DNA from: an uncultured Clostridia bacterium
Lineage (GTDB): Bacteria; Bacillota; Clostridia; Oscillospirales; Acutalibacteraceae
Reading direction: 5' to 3'
Length of the DNA: 25,405 nucleotides
Assembly (NCBI GenBank): GCA_937912175.1
Contig: CALDOU010000035.1
Span: forward strand, 1 to 25,405
This document shows, one piece after another, positions 1-6,687 of this stretch (positions are counted from its first letter, which is position 1; each line of letters starts with the position of its first letter). The notes beneath the pieces were generated by a model. That model made no database searches, had not been told where the DNA came from, and was given only the letters and a program-made list of their open reading frames with translations. The position numbers were made by a program, and so were the translations under genes.

Positions 1-2
1 AA

Positions 3-206
3 ATTGACTTTGGCGAATTGAATTCCTTCCCTAAGAGCTTTATGGAGAAGGTGGCCGTCAAGACACAGCAGAATGTCAGCTTTGGGTTCCATTACAATTG
101 GAATCACGTCGGTCAGGAAATAAAGATTCCGGCAGGAACGGAAGTTGATACTGATTTCGACTGGTACGGACCTGCTAAGATGGCAGAGCTTTACGGAGCA
201 AATTAG
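3..206 (+). CDS. 3' end of an unrecognised protein (partial)
   Basis: The frame is open from the first bases of the window to a TAG at 204-206, giving 67 C-terminal residues that end in AKMAELYGAN. A TTG lies at 18-20, but the open frame runs upstream of it with no ribosome binding site, so this is most simply the tail of a longer gene cut by the window edge. The piece is rich in aromatic residues (FGFHYNWN, DFDWYG) and is probably a soluble, mostly beta domain. I do not recognise the family. It is followed by an insertion-like scar and several broken genes, so it could itself be part of a mobile or remnant region. Confidence 0.5.
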   Translation: MDFGELNSFPKSFMEKVAVKTQQNVSFGFHYNWNHVGQEIKIPAGTEVDTDFDWYGPAKMAELYGAN

Positions 207-263
207 TCGCAAAAATGAAAGCCGTAGGGTAAAGTTTTTGTAGGAAAATTAAATAGACATAAA

Positions 264-330
264 GAAAGCACCTGGATCCTGTGTTAGGATTTAAGGTGAC
301 CAAACCAACAATCCAAAGGAGGGTGCTTTC
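264..330. repeat. Inverted-repeat unit ending in an RBS-ATG, scar-like
   Basis: GAAAGCACC at 264-272 and its exact reverse complement GGTGCTTTC at 322-330 bound a 67-base unit. Inside it, AAAGGAGG sits at a normal distance before an ATG at 331-333. The reading frame after that ATG (ATTAATAGTATACAACAG) runs within about 20 bases into sequence that is clearly the antisense of a DUF4143 gene. I read it as the 5' end of a small mobile gene or insertion sequence whose body is lost. The mobile-element identity is inferred, as no transposase sequence remains. Confidence 0.4.
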
Positions 331-351
331 ATGATTAATAGTATACAACAG

Positions 352-564
352 TTTTGCAACTTGAATATACGCATAATTTCGATTGTGATCTCTGACAATA
401 AAATCACATTCGAATTTTCCTGTTCTCCCGATACTTACTTGATAACCATTACTAATCAAGAACAGATAAACAATATTTTCAAGCGAGGGGCCATAACTTA
501 TTCTATTATCCGTATTCATTGAAAAGTAAATTGCCAAATCTGATAAATAATATTTCTGGTCACG
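352..564 (-). pseudogene. DUF4143 ATPase C-terminal fragment (broken)
   Basis: The minus strand encodes about 70 residues typical of the DUF4143 domain found at the C-terminus of AAA ATPases of unknown function. It starts with QKYYLSDLAIYF, then has NTDNRISYGPSLENIVYL and IGRTGKFECDFIVRDHN, and ends in YAYIQVA. The preceding codon in frame is a stop (565-567), and homology ends sharply near 352, where the frame runs into the inverted-repeat scar. Full proteins are around 400 residues or more, so the ATPase domain and the extreme C-terminus are both missing. No start codon or ribosome binding site belongs to this piece. It is a remnant with no expected function. Confidence 0.75.
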
Positions 565-598
565 CTATCATAAATCAGTTAATACAAAAATAGCAAAT

Positions 599-1146
599 TT
601 ATTTATCATAACTAACACTACTAATTACTCCATCAAAATAGATAAAATCGCCATCTGTATAATTCCAAATTGCAGAAAAATTAGTAGGGTATTTTATTCC
701 ACTGTCTGAAATCTGATAATTGCTACATTCTGCAGTCCATGGTATATACTCCATCGTTCCATCAGAATTTGATACTGCTCTATCATTTTCCATAGTGCCG
801 TCAGGATTACTTACAGCACGATCGTTTGTTGTAAAAGAAATATATTCGTAATTCTGATTAAAAGTAAAAACGCCGGTGCAGGTCTGTCCTTTGTAAGTGA
901 TTGTGGCACGAACATTGTAATCATCAATTTCTTCAAAAGTTATATAATCTTGTAAAAGGACAGAAGGTTCAAACAAACATTCTGCTAAAAATGTTGCAAG
1001 ACAAGCTTTATCCATATCTGTTCCAGTCTGAGTGAACAATGTAATAACTTTCGCAATTACACCTTTCATGCCACCAATACCATCAGAATAGTAATCATAT
1101 CCTTCAAACGGTATTCCAAACATACTACTTTTATCATCGGAATATT
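599..1146 (-). pseudogene. DUF6544/DUF6920-like protein, 3' fragment
   Basis: The minus frame from about 1146 to the TAA at 599-601 encodes about 180 residues that resemble the C-terminal two thirds of a family of unknown function (DUF6544/DUF6920 type). Recognisable stretches are FEGYDYYSDGIGGMKG, MDKACLATFLAECLF, LLQDYITFEEID and NFSAIWNYTDGDFIYFDG. An ATG at 1121-1123 is in frame, but no clear ribosome binding site precedes it, and homology-like sequence continues upstream of it. The 5' end instead merges with the 3' end of the yhcG-like gene in another frame, so the N-terminal third seems to be deleted. A 13-residue tandem duplication sits in the middle. Family assignment is from memory of the motif pattern; the function is unknown. 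Confidence 0.6.
749..826. repeat. 39-bp tandem duplication inside a coding sequence
   Basis: Two adjacent 39-base units (749-787 and 788-826) encode NDRAVSNSDGTME and NDRAVSNPDGTME on the minus strand. The peptides differ at one residue of 13, whereas the DNA differs at 12 of 39 positions by my count, nearly all at synonymous sites. Confidence 0.85.
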
Positions 1147-2145
1147 TATTAATTCCTGCAATTTTTTCTGTAATATCTCTTTATCAGGCAATTGCAATTG
1201 ATATTCCGCCACCATCATTGGCGACATAGTTCTACTCATAGAATACTCAACTACTTCATCATTTTTAGTAGCACAAAGCAATAAACCTACACTTGGATTT
1301 TCATTTTCTTTTTTTACATCTCTATCGAGCGCCTCAAGATAAAAGTTAAGTTGACCTAAATGTTCAGGTCTAAATTTTCCTGTTTTTAATTCAATTGCCA
1401 CCAAGCAGGAAAGTTCTCGATTATAAAACAATAAATCTATTGAAAAATCGGTGTTGCCTACCTGGACACGATATTCTTCACCTATAAAAGTGAAGTCTTT
1501 GCCAAACTCTAAAATAAATTTTTTCATGTTTTGTATAATGGCTTTTCGTAAATCTTTCTCTTTATGTTCTTCGGATAAATTTAAAAATTCCAATACATAG
1601 TTATCTCGCAAACATGAAAGCCCTGAATTATTTGAAATAAATAATTCATTCTTCTTATCTGAAAGCATTGTTCTCTCAAATAACATACTATCAATCTGAC
1701 GGTCAAGTTCACGCTTAGAATAATTATTTTTTATACATAATCTTAAATAGAATTCTCTCGCCTCATCGCTTTTAGTACCTGCCATAATCAGTAAATTATT
1801 AGTCCACGTAATTTCTCTCACCAGTGGTGAGAGTTTTTCATTTCCATTATACAAATCATAAAATTGCTTCATACGCCAAATGTTTTGAGGCGAAAATCCT
1901 TTGATACCCTCATTTTTATGTTGTATAAACTCAGAAAGCTCTTTGACTACGGATTTGCCCCATTCGTTTGTGCTAACTTTTTCACTTACAAATTTTCCTA
2001 TTTACCAATACATATTTATAAGCTCACGATTTACAGCTTTAAATGCATCTCTACGTGAGTTTTCTATTATTTCAATTATTTTATCAAAATTTTGATTTGG
2101 ATCATTTTCGTTTGAATTGGTAACTTCCAGTTTAATATTTATCAT
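1066..2145 (-). pseudogene. YhcG/DUF1016-type PD-(D/E)XK nuclease, nonsense-interrupted
   Basis: From ATG at 2143-2145 the minus frame reads through the usual DUF1016 N-terminal domain (AFKAVNRELINMYW, then IGKFVSEKV, EWGKSVVKELSEFIQ, FSPQNIWRMKQFYDLY) into the YhcG nuclease domain (FSIDLLFYNRELSCLVAIELKTGKF). The core D, E and K residues are present in IDLLFY and AIELKTGKF. An in-frame TAA at 2002-2004 follows MYW, where relatives have a Glu (YWEIG), so one base change (GAA to TAA) explains it. The distal part could restart at an internal ATG (1870-1872), but that would lack the N-terminal domain. The last about 24 residues are not YhcG-like, because they run in another frame across the DUF6544-like fragment. 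YhcG-type proteins are linked to DNA processing and mobile-element defence; their role is poorly defined. Confidence 0.8.
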
Positions 2146-2172
2146 TCCTTACACTCGATTTTTATCATTTTA

Positions 2173-2201
2173 ATTATACTATATTTTCAAATGTTTATAA
2201 A
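2173..2201 (-). promoter_or_regulatory. Predicted sigma-A promoter of the yhcG-like gene
   Basis: On the minus strand, TTTATA (2196-2201), a 17-base spacer and TATAAT (2173-2178) lie 28 bases before the ATG at 2145. The -10 is perfect and the -35 matches four of six consensus bases. Confidence 0.5.
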
Positions 2202-2228
2202 GTCCACTTGTTATTCCATTAAAGCGGA

Positions 2229-2254
2229 AAATTCCACTTTTAAGAGTGGAATTT
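2229..2254. terminator. Hairpin between two minus-strand genes
   Basis: AAATTCCACT (2229-2238) pairs perfectly with AGTGGAATTT (2245-2254) around a 6-base loop. It lies just after the stop of the frameshifted gene at 2276-2637 and before the yhcG promoter, the position expected for a terminator of minus-strand transcription. The U-tract is short, so termination strength is uncertain. Confidence 0.5.
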
Positions 2255-2275
2255 AATATTTATCAGATTATTAAT

Positions 2276-2637
2276 TTATTTAAATAGCTCTTTGTTTTCA
2301 ATCATATGCTGATAAAGCATCTTAGAACTTTGTGGTTCACGATATAAAAATGTTCCTATAGCGTAAGAGATAAAATGCTCTATGGCTGATAGTCCGACTG
2401 GATTTAGTATAAACGCTTCATCTAATATGTCGTTAAATTGTTCCATCCTAGATTCTCCGATAATCGAAGAGATTTTTTCAAAATACTTACTTGCGATGGG
2501 GTAGTCTATATCCTTGAAAACTCTTATTTTGTAATTTTTTTAAATTCTTTGTACAGCAGTTCGAGGTTCTCAATCAGTATTTTTTGAGTATTAAAATCCT
2601 CGTAACATGTATTTTTTTGTTTATAAATAAATATCAT
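2276..2637 (-). pseudogene. Small hypothetical gene with a poly-A frameshift
   Basis: The minus strand from ATG at 2635-2637 encodes about 35 residues (including NTQKILIENLELLYKEFKK) and then stops. The next frame continues with about 80 coding-like residues to a TAA at 2276-2278, including DIDYPIASKYFEKI, RMEQFNDILDEAFIL and GLSAIEHFISYAIGTF. The two halves join if the run of seven A in the minus strand (plus 2535-2541, seven T) had eight. Together they would give a soluble, mostly helical protein of roughly 115 to 120 residues that I do not recognise. The ATG follows the stop of the DUF952 gene by two bases, suggesting translational coupling. The frameshift may be real decay, slippage or a sequencing error. 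Confidence 0.55.
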
Positions 2638-2639
2638 AA

Positions 2640-3002
2640 TTAGTAACATTTTGAATACTTTAGTAACTCATTAGGAATAAAAAAGTCACCGTTTTCGTCT
2701 TTTAAAAAATCAATAACTTCAATTACACAATCAATATTTATTAATCCATAAACATGAGGAAAAATAATGCCATTATTTTTGTTTTTCTCCCATTTTATTT
2801 CAGATTTTAATTTATCTGTATCTATGCACAATATAATTAATTTTTCTTTTATATTTTTCAAATTATTATTTGCAACATGTAGTAACTGATCAAATGTAGA
2901 GCAATGAATAAATCCGTCTTTAACTATTGAAAATTTTCCGTAAAAACCACTTTTTAAGCCATCATCCCACTGATTATTTTTTGCTATATGAAATAAACAC
3001 AT
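2640..3002 (-). CDS. DUF952 family protein
   Basis: A 120-residue protein of the DUF952 family, of unknown function. It begins MCLFHIAKNNQWDD and contains the family's landmarks in order: GFIHCSTFDQLLHVANN (about residues 31-47), the hydrophobic strand LIILCIDTDKL, and FPHVYGLINIDCVIEV (about 83-98). The start at 3002 is chosen because AAAGGA lies 8 bases upstream and because the family begins at this point; the open frame extends further upstream but is not family-like. Length is normal and there is no signal peptide, so it is probably cytosolic. It overlaps nothing and is followed two bases later by the ATG of the frameshifted gene. No function should be inferred from the context. Confidence 0.8.
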   Translation of the reverse strand: MCLFHIAKNNQWDDGLKSGFYGKFSIVKDGFIHCSTFDQLLHVANNNLKNIKEKLIILCIDTDKLKSEIKWEKNKNNGIIFPHVYGLINIDCVIEVIDFLKDENGDFFIPNELLKYSKCY

Positions 3003-3088
3003 ACAATCATTCCTTTGTTTTAATGTAGTAATTTTTTTCGTTATCACAACCAATTTTATTGTAGCATTTGTTTTGTACGAAGACATAG

Positions 3089-3124
3089 AAAACCGTTCAC
3101 GTGATATGTGAGCGGTTTTTAAAT
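3089..3124. terminator. Bidirectional rho-independent terminator
   Basis: AAAACCGTTCAC (3089-3100) and GTGAGCGGTTTT (3108-3119) form a 12-bp stem with one G-T pair and a 7-base loop, with T-runs on both strands. It sits upstream of the DUF952 gene on that gene's strand, so it would stop transcripts coming from the right before that gene's own promoter. Confidence 0.75.
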
Positions 3125-3223
3125 TTAGAATTTTTTCGAAGTAAAAGCGATAATGAGTAAAGCGCCAATAGCATTCCGAAGCCTCGGGCAAACGAAATAT
3201 ACAAGCGGAAAATTTTGAACCAT
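3125..3223 (-). other. Possible 32-residue ORF before a terminator
   Basis: The minus strand reads ATG at 3221-3223 to TAA at 3125-3127, encoding MVQNFPLVYFVCPRLRNAIG followed by ALLIIAFTSKKF. The stop is directly followed by the hairpin at 3089-3119. There is no ribosome binding site. The hydrophobic end looks like the tail of a membrane protein, so it may be a remnant or part of a dispersed element rather than a gene. Confidence 0.2.
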
Positions 3224-3290
3224 GTTAAGTACCAAAATTCAAAAACAACAAAATAAATTCAAAAAAAATGCAAAATTTATATAAAAAAAC

Positions 3291-3319
3291 TTGATATTGC
3301 ATTTAAACCTTGCTATAAT
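3291..3319 (+). promoter_or_regulatory. Sigma-A promoter for the Ntn amidase lipoprotein
   Basis: TTGATA (3291-3296), a 17-base spacer and TATAAT (3314-3319) make a near-consensus promoter. A-tracts at about 3241-3290 could act as an UP element. It would give an unusually long 5' leader of about 220 bases before the ATG at 3545. Confidence 0.8.
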
Positions 3320-3325
3320 CAATTC

Positions 3326-3544
3326 GCAGAGAATGATAGTATTTTGCTCCCACTATTTTTTGCCAGTTTTATCAAATAAGATTTGAGAGTGAGACAAAAA
3401 ACATCGTCTCTCCTTTATATTTAAGAAAATTAGCGAAATATTGCAACCTAACGTTATTATATATTAAAGGAGGGCGACAAAAAAGCTTGTAAGATCTGTT
3501 GAATTTCCGGGACTACCATATATGTAAAAGGGGGATTATTAGAA
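3326..3544 (+). promoter_or_regulatory. Long 5' leader with an orphan Shine-Dalgarno
   Basis: This gene-free stretch separates the promoter from the lipoprotein start. It holds a perfect Shine-Dalgarno sequence, AAAGGAGGG, at 3466-3474, about 70 bases upstream of the real start. No ATG or GTG follows at a usable distance; the only candidate is a TTG directly followed by TAA at 3487-3492. A second G-rich site (AAAAGGGGG) about 11 bases before 3545 serves the real start. I match no known riboswitch, and the hairpins I can fold here (for example GAGAC 3391-3395 with GTCTC 3406-3410) are weak. Confidence 0.35.
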
Positions 3545-5029
3545 ATGAAAATAAGAAAATATATTTATTTGGCAGCATTACCCATTGTCAGTTTATTATT
3601 TTCAGGATGTAATAATGGAAGCGAATATCAAAAGGGAGCCACATACAAATGGGACGTTGTCAACAAGCATTATGAGAACTTTACAGACTTGGGAAATTAC
3701 GTAATCGACGTTGATAAACACACTAATTTTGATTTTGATAAGGCTCTTTCGTTTTCAAACGAGCGCTATGACAAATGGTCAAAACTTCCCGGTGGTGGAT
3801 GCTCTGCATTAGGAACTCAAACAAAAAATGGAGATGTTTTAATTGGAAGAAACCTCGATTTAACTGTTTCGCAATTTCCATGCTATGTCACTCATGTAGA
3901 CCCAGTCAACGGGTTTAAGTATAAAACAATAAATTTCACCTATGATGAATTATTTGTTGAAGGTGATAAATACGAAGCGTTACTCAATAAAGGAAAAATC
4001 GATGAGGAATATTACAACGCTCTCCCTTTGCTTGCTTCAGATTCATTCAATGAAAAAGGACTCTACCTTGAATACAACATGAGAGGTTACGAAAAATATA
4101 TGATTTGCAGTGGAACGAATCCCGATTCTCCAAACAGAATTTGTACCATCTCGCTTCCGTTTGTTATTGCTTCAAACTGTGCCACTGTTAAAGAGGCTTT
4201 AGATTATATTCGTAATTACATAAATGTTTACACTATGCTCGACGAATCGGTTGCGTCCGGCTGGAACCTTTGCTTTATGATCGGAGATGCCGCCGGAGAA
4301 TATGGCTTAATCGAGATTGCCCACAACGAAGTAACATATCTTCCCTATCAACATGGTCAAGGAAACTATTATGTGACTCCAAAGTGGAACGTTCTTTCCG
4401 AAGGTCAATCCGGTTATGGAAGACTTCAATTTGGCATTGAACGCATTGATCAAGTTCAGAACGAAAAAGATATGACGCAATTAATGGAGAAGATAATGTG
4501 GAAAAATGAAATTCTTAATGTCGAATATGCCAAAAGAGATAAACATGGACACGTTCAATTTTTAGATAAAGATGGAAAACCATCTCTTGACTGGAGAAGT
4601 GATAACGTTAGGTTAATACCGGTTAATAAAGAAGGCAAATATGTCGATATTTATGCCGAAAACCCAACCGAAGAAGCTGTACTCGTAAAAGGTTATAAAG
4701 AGGCCGCGGATAGAATTAAAACTAACCGGCCGTTAAAAGGCGACAAAGAAAAAGCAACTTTGTACAGTGAATATTTAAACAGAAGTGATCTATATTGGGC
4801 ATCGGACGATGCAAATTTTGAGGAACTTCAAAAAGGCTTAATTGACTATTACAAGCATTCCGGAATCAAAAAGATGCTGGAAGACTATTATGAAGGAAAC
4901 GAAAAACCTCTAAGAGATAACTCAAACATTTGGACAACAGCATTATCGATTTCAGCCAACTGTACTCAAAAGAGATTAACAGTTAAGTTCTGGGAAAAAC
5001 CAGATACAGTTTTAATTTGGCAATTCTAA
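3545..5029 (+). CDS. Lipoprotein Ntn amidase, choloylglycine-hydrolase-like
   Basis: A 494-residue predicted surface lipoprotein. Residues 1-22 form a type II signal peptide (KIRK, hydrophobic core, LLFSGC) with lipidation at Cys22. The enzyme core begins at GGGCSALGTQTKNGDVLIGR, where Cys86 is the likely N-terminal nucleophile. Arg102 and Asp105 lie 16 and 19 residues later, exactly the spacing of Cys2, Arg18 and Asp21 in bile salt hydrolase. The family (linear amide C-N hydrolases: bile salt hydrolase, penicillin V acylase, related C45 acyltransferases) cleaves non-peptide amide bonds after exposing the Cys as N-terminus. The protein is longer than bile salt hydrolase (about 320 residues): it has an extra N-terminal 85 residues and an extended C-terminal half. 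The substrate cannot be told from sequence; acyl-amides or bile salts are possible. It has its own promoter, long leader and downstream hairpins, so it is probably monocistronic. Confidence 0.8.
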   Translation: MKIRKYIYLAALPIVSLLFSGCNNGSEYQKGATYKWDVVNKHYENFTDLGNYVIDVDKHTNFDFDKALSFSNERYDKWSKLPGGGCSALGTQTKNGDVLIGRNLDLTVSQFPCYVTHVDPVNGFKYKTINFTYDELFVEGDKYEALLNKGKIDEEYYNALPLLASDSFNEKGLYLEYNMRGYEKYMICSGTNPDSPNRICTISLPFVIASNCATVKEALDYIRNYINVYTMLDESVASGWNLCFMIGDAAGEYGLIEIAHNEVTYLPYQHGQGNYYVTPKWNVLSEGQSGYGRLQFGIERIDQVQNEKDMTQLMEKIMWKNEILNVEYAKRDKHGHVQFLDKDGKPSLDWRSDNVRLIPVNKEGKYVDIYAENPTEEAVLVKGYKEAADRIKTNRPLKGDKEKATLYSEYLNRSDLYWASDDANFEELQKGLIDYYKHSGIKKMLEDYYEGNEKPLRDNSNIWTTALSISANCTQKRLTVKFWEKPDTVLIWQF

Positions 5030-5142
5030 GCAACTTTTTAGTTAAGTACCACACTGCAAATCGCTTGAAAAAACAAGCGCCGGCAAAAAGTCGCTTTTCA
5101 CATTTATTTCACTACGATTCAGCTAGTCTTCCGAATCGTAAA

Positions 5143-5180
5143 TACCGCTTGAGAACTTAATTCTTGAGCGGTACTTTTGA
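5143..5180 (+). terminator. Terminator after the Ntn amidase gene
   Basis: TACCGCTTGAGAA (5143-5155) pairs with TTCTTGAGCGGTA (5161-5173) as a 13-bp stem with two G-T pairs and a 5-base loop, followed by CTTTTGATT. Two smaller hairpins precede it: CGCTTG/CAAGCG at 5062-5079 and ACGATTC/GAATCGT at 5114-5139. These account for most of the gap between this gene and radC. Confidence 0.65.
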
Positions 5181-5321
5181 TTGAAAAGTAGTTTGATATT
5201 CAAATATGCTAACCAAGATAAATTTTGCATTAATTAAAAAACTTGAAAATAACTCTTGAAAATGTTAAAATGGGAAGAAGTCAATGTTAAGGTAATATTC
5301 GAAAAGAGAGGTGCGCAAAAA

Positions 5322-5938
5322 TTGCCTGCACATGATGGACACAGGGATCGGCTTAGAAAAAAGTTTCTCATAAATGATGTGGATTCTTTTGAAGATCATG
5401 AAATTTTGGAATTGCTACTTTTTTATGCTATACCTCGAAAAAACACCAACGAAACAGCCCACAACCTTTTAGAAAATTTTGGTTCGATTTCGGCAATATT
5501 TGATGCGCCTATAAGCAGGCTTAAAAAAATCAAAGGTATGGGTGAAAATTCAGCCATTTTTATTAAACTTATATCCGCATTATCCAGATTATATTATGAA
5601 CGAAAGTACAATTATCAAGATACCGCTCTTTCGGTGGATCAAATTTGCGATAACTTGGTGACAAAATTTATCGGTAGAAACGAAGAAGCAGTTACAATTG
5701 TATTGCTCGATGCGAAGAGCAAAGTAATATTCGACGGCGTTATAAATAAAGGCTCCGTCAACAGCGTTGATCTTTATATAAGAAAAATGATAGAGCTGCT
5801 AACGATATACATTCAACCGAAAAAATTTGCAGTCTTTTTGCCGGTATGCAAGTTGCTGTTTTGGATCACATAATAGTCGCAGATAACGATTACATTTCAT
5901 TACGGCAAACTTTGCCTGAAATATTTGAAAACAAATAA
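5322..5938 (+). pseudogene. radC: RadC family protein, metal-binding core deleted
   Basis: The N-terminal part is a normal RadC: PAHDGHRDRLRKKFL, EILELLLFYAIPRKNT (about residues 28-43) and a helix-hairpin-helix (ISRLKKIKGMGENSA). The JAB/JAMM domain starts (TIVLLDAKSKVIFDGVINKG, YIRKMIELLTIYIQPKKFAVF) but the segment that should carry HNHPSG and the following Asp is absent. The frame then ends at about 5873. The C-terminal end of RadC (MQVAVLDHIIVADNDYISLR) appears in a different frame from about 5842 to TAA at 5936-5938. An out-of-frame internal deletion of roughly 25 to 30 codons explains both facts. The start is the TTG at 5322, because AGAGAGGTG lies 8 bases upstream and family members begin here. 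RadC proteins are DNA-repair-associated by name, but their role is uncertain. Confidence 0.85.
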
Positions 5939-5948
5939 GTTTTAGAGT

Positions 5949-6158
5949 TTAAATTTCGGAAAAGAAACTATCAATTTCATAAAGCAAATAATTTACAGGG
6001 GTTTGTTTTTGATTCAAATCATTAACCAATTTTTTTATTTTTTCTAAATTGGTGCTAATATCTGAAATTTTATTGCCATTCTCATCTTGCATTCCGAAAC
6101 TTTCATATTCACCTAACTCATCACTGCAAATTGTTTCTTTTATGATTGTGTATTTCAT
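5949..6158 (-). CDS. DUF6514 family protein
   Basis: A 69-residue protein starting MKYTIIKETICSDELGEYES and continuing with GMQDENGNKISDIS and a C-terminal helix (LEKIKKLVNDLN). This pattern fits the DUF6514 family, small proteins of unknown function common in Clostridia. The ATG at 6156-6158 is chosen over the longer frame because GGAGGAGGG lies 9 bases upstream of it. There is no signal peptide or membrane segment. It converges on the broken radC with only about 10 bases between the two stops. The family's role is unknown and the context does not suggest one. Confidence 0.75.
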   Translation of the reverse strand: MKYTIIKETICSDELGEYESFGMQDENGNKISDISTNLEKIKKLVNDLNQKQTPVNYLLYEIDSFFSEI

Positions 6159-6449
6159 GATTAAAACTCCCTCCTCCAAACGCAATATTACACGAAATGT
6201 GTTGAATATTCCACCGAAAATATTCGAAACTTTCTGAAAATTTCTGATTGATTATCTGACCTGTTTTCTGATTACACTTCTAATAATAAACTTAGATAAT
6301 TTGAAAAATTTCTACGTTATCCGGCAATAAAGTTAATACTCTGCTCGAAAAATCTCAAAATCAGATATCGTTCAATAAACGCTCTACGTAATATATGCAT
6401 ATAAAAAACATATTTATGTGGCAATAAAACAAAGCTTTAAGAACATATC
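6159..6449. other. Gene-free AT-rich spacer
   Basis: I see no gene here on either strand. It should contain the promoter of the DUF6514 gene, with a TAATAT on the minus strand about 30 bases before the start as a possible -10, but no convincing -35. TTTCTGA occurs three times within about 40 bases near 6230-6275, without further structure. Confidence 0.4.
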
Positions 6450-6474
6450 AAAAGCCCAGTAGTACTGGGCTTTT
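6450..6474 (-). terminator. Terminator of tRNA-Pro
   Basis: AAAAGCCCAGT (6450-6460) and ACTGGGCTTTT (6464-6474) form an 11-bp perfect stem with a 3-base loop and a T-run on both sides, 27 bases downstream of the tRNA 3' end. Confidence 0.9.
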
Positions 6475-6500
6475 ATGTTGTATCGATAATATAGCGGTTA

Positions 6501-6576
6501 TGGTCGAGGTGACAGGACTTGAACCTGCGGCATCCTGGTCCCAAACCAGGCACTCTACCAGCTGAGCTACACCTCG
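6501..6576 (-). tRNA. tRNA-Pro(TGG)
   Basis: The minus strand gives a complete 76-base cloverleaf. The acceptor arms are CGAGGTG/CACCTCG, the D-arm is GCTCAGCTGGTAGAGT, the anticodon arm is CCTGG-TTTGGGA-CCAGG with anticodon TGG, the T-arm contains GGTTCAAGTCC, and the 3' CCA is encoded. It has its own promoter and terminator. Confidence 0.97.
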
Positions 6577-6586
6577 ATATACTTTT

Positions 6587-6615
6587 ATATTATCAGCTTA
6601 TATATAATATGTCAA
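6587..6615 (-). promoter_or_regulatory. tRNA-Pro promoter
   Basis: On the minus strand, a perfect TTGACA (6610-6615), a 17-base spacer and TAATAT (6587-6592) lie 10 bases upstream of the tRNA 5' end. The site is in the spacer after the alpha/beta-hydrolase gene. Confidence 0.85.
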
Positions 6616-6687
6616 TAATAATCTCCGCCGATATAAATCAAAATTATATCAGCAAAAATCAAATCAAATGATTTTAAATAATATAAT

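Noticed and set aside
331..522. 63-codon plus-strand frame after a good RBS
   Set aside because: After about 20 bases it is antisense to the DUF4143 remnant, so it is a by-product of the scar, not a gene.
1864..2095. Two 64-codon plus-strand frames
   Set aside because: Both are antisense to the 5' half of the yhcG-like gene, which shows clear family similarity on the minus strand.
6627..6653. Hairpin GATATAA/TTATATC between the hydrolase gene and tRNA-Pro
   Set aside because: The stem is weak and A/T-only at its core, and no T-run follows on the minus strand, so I do not call it a terminator.
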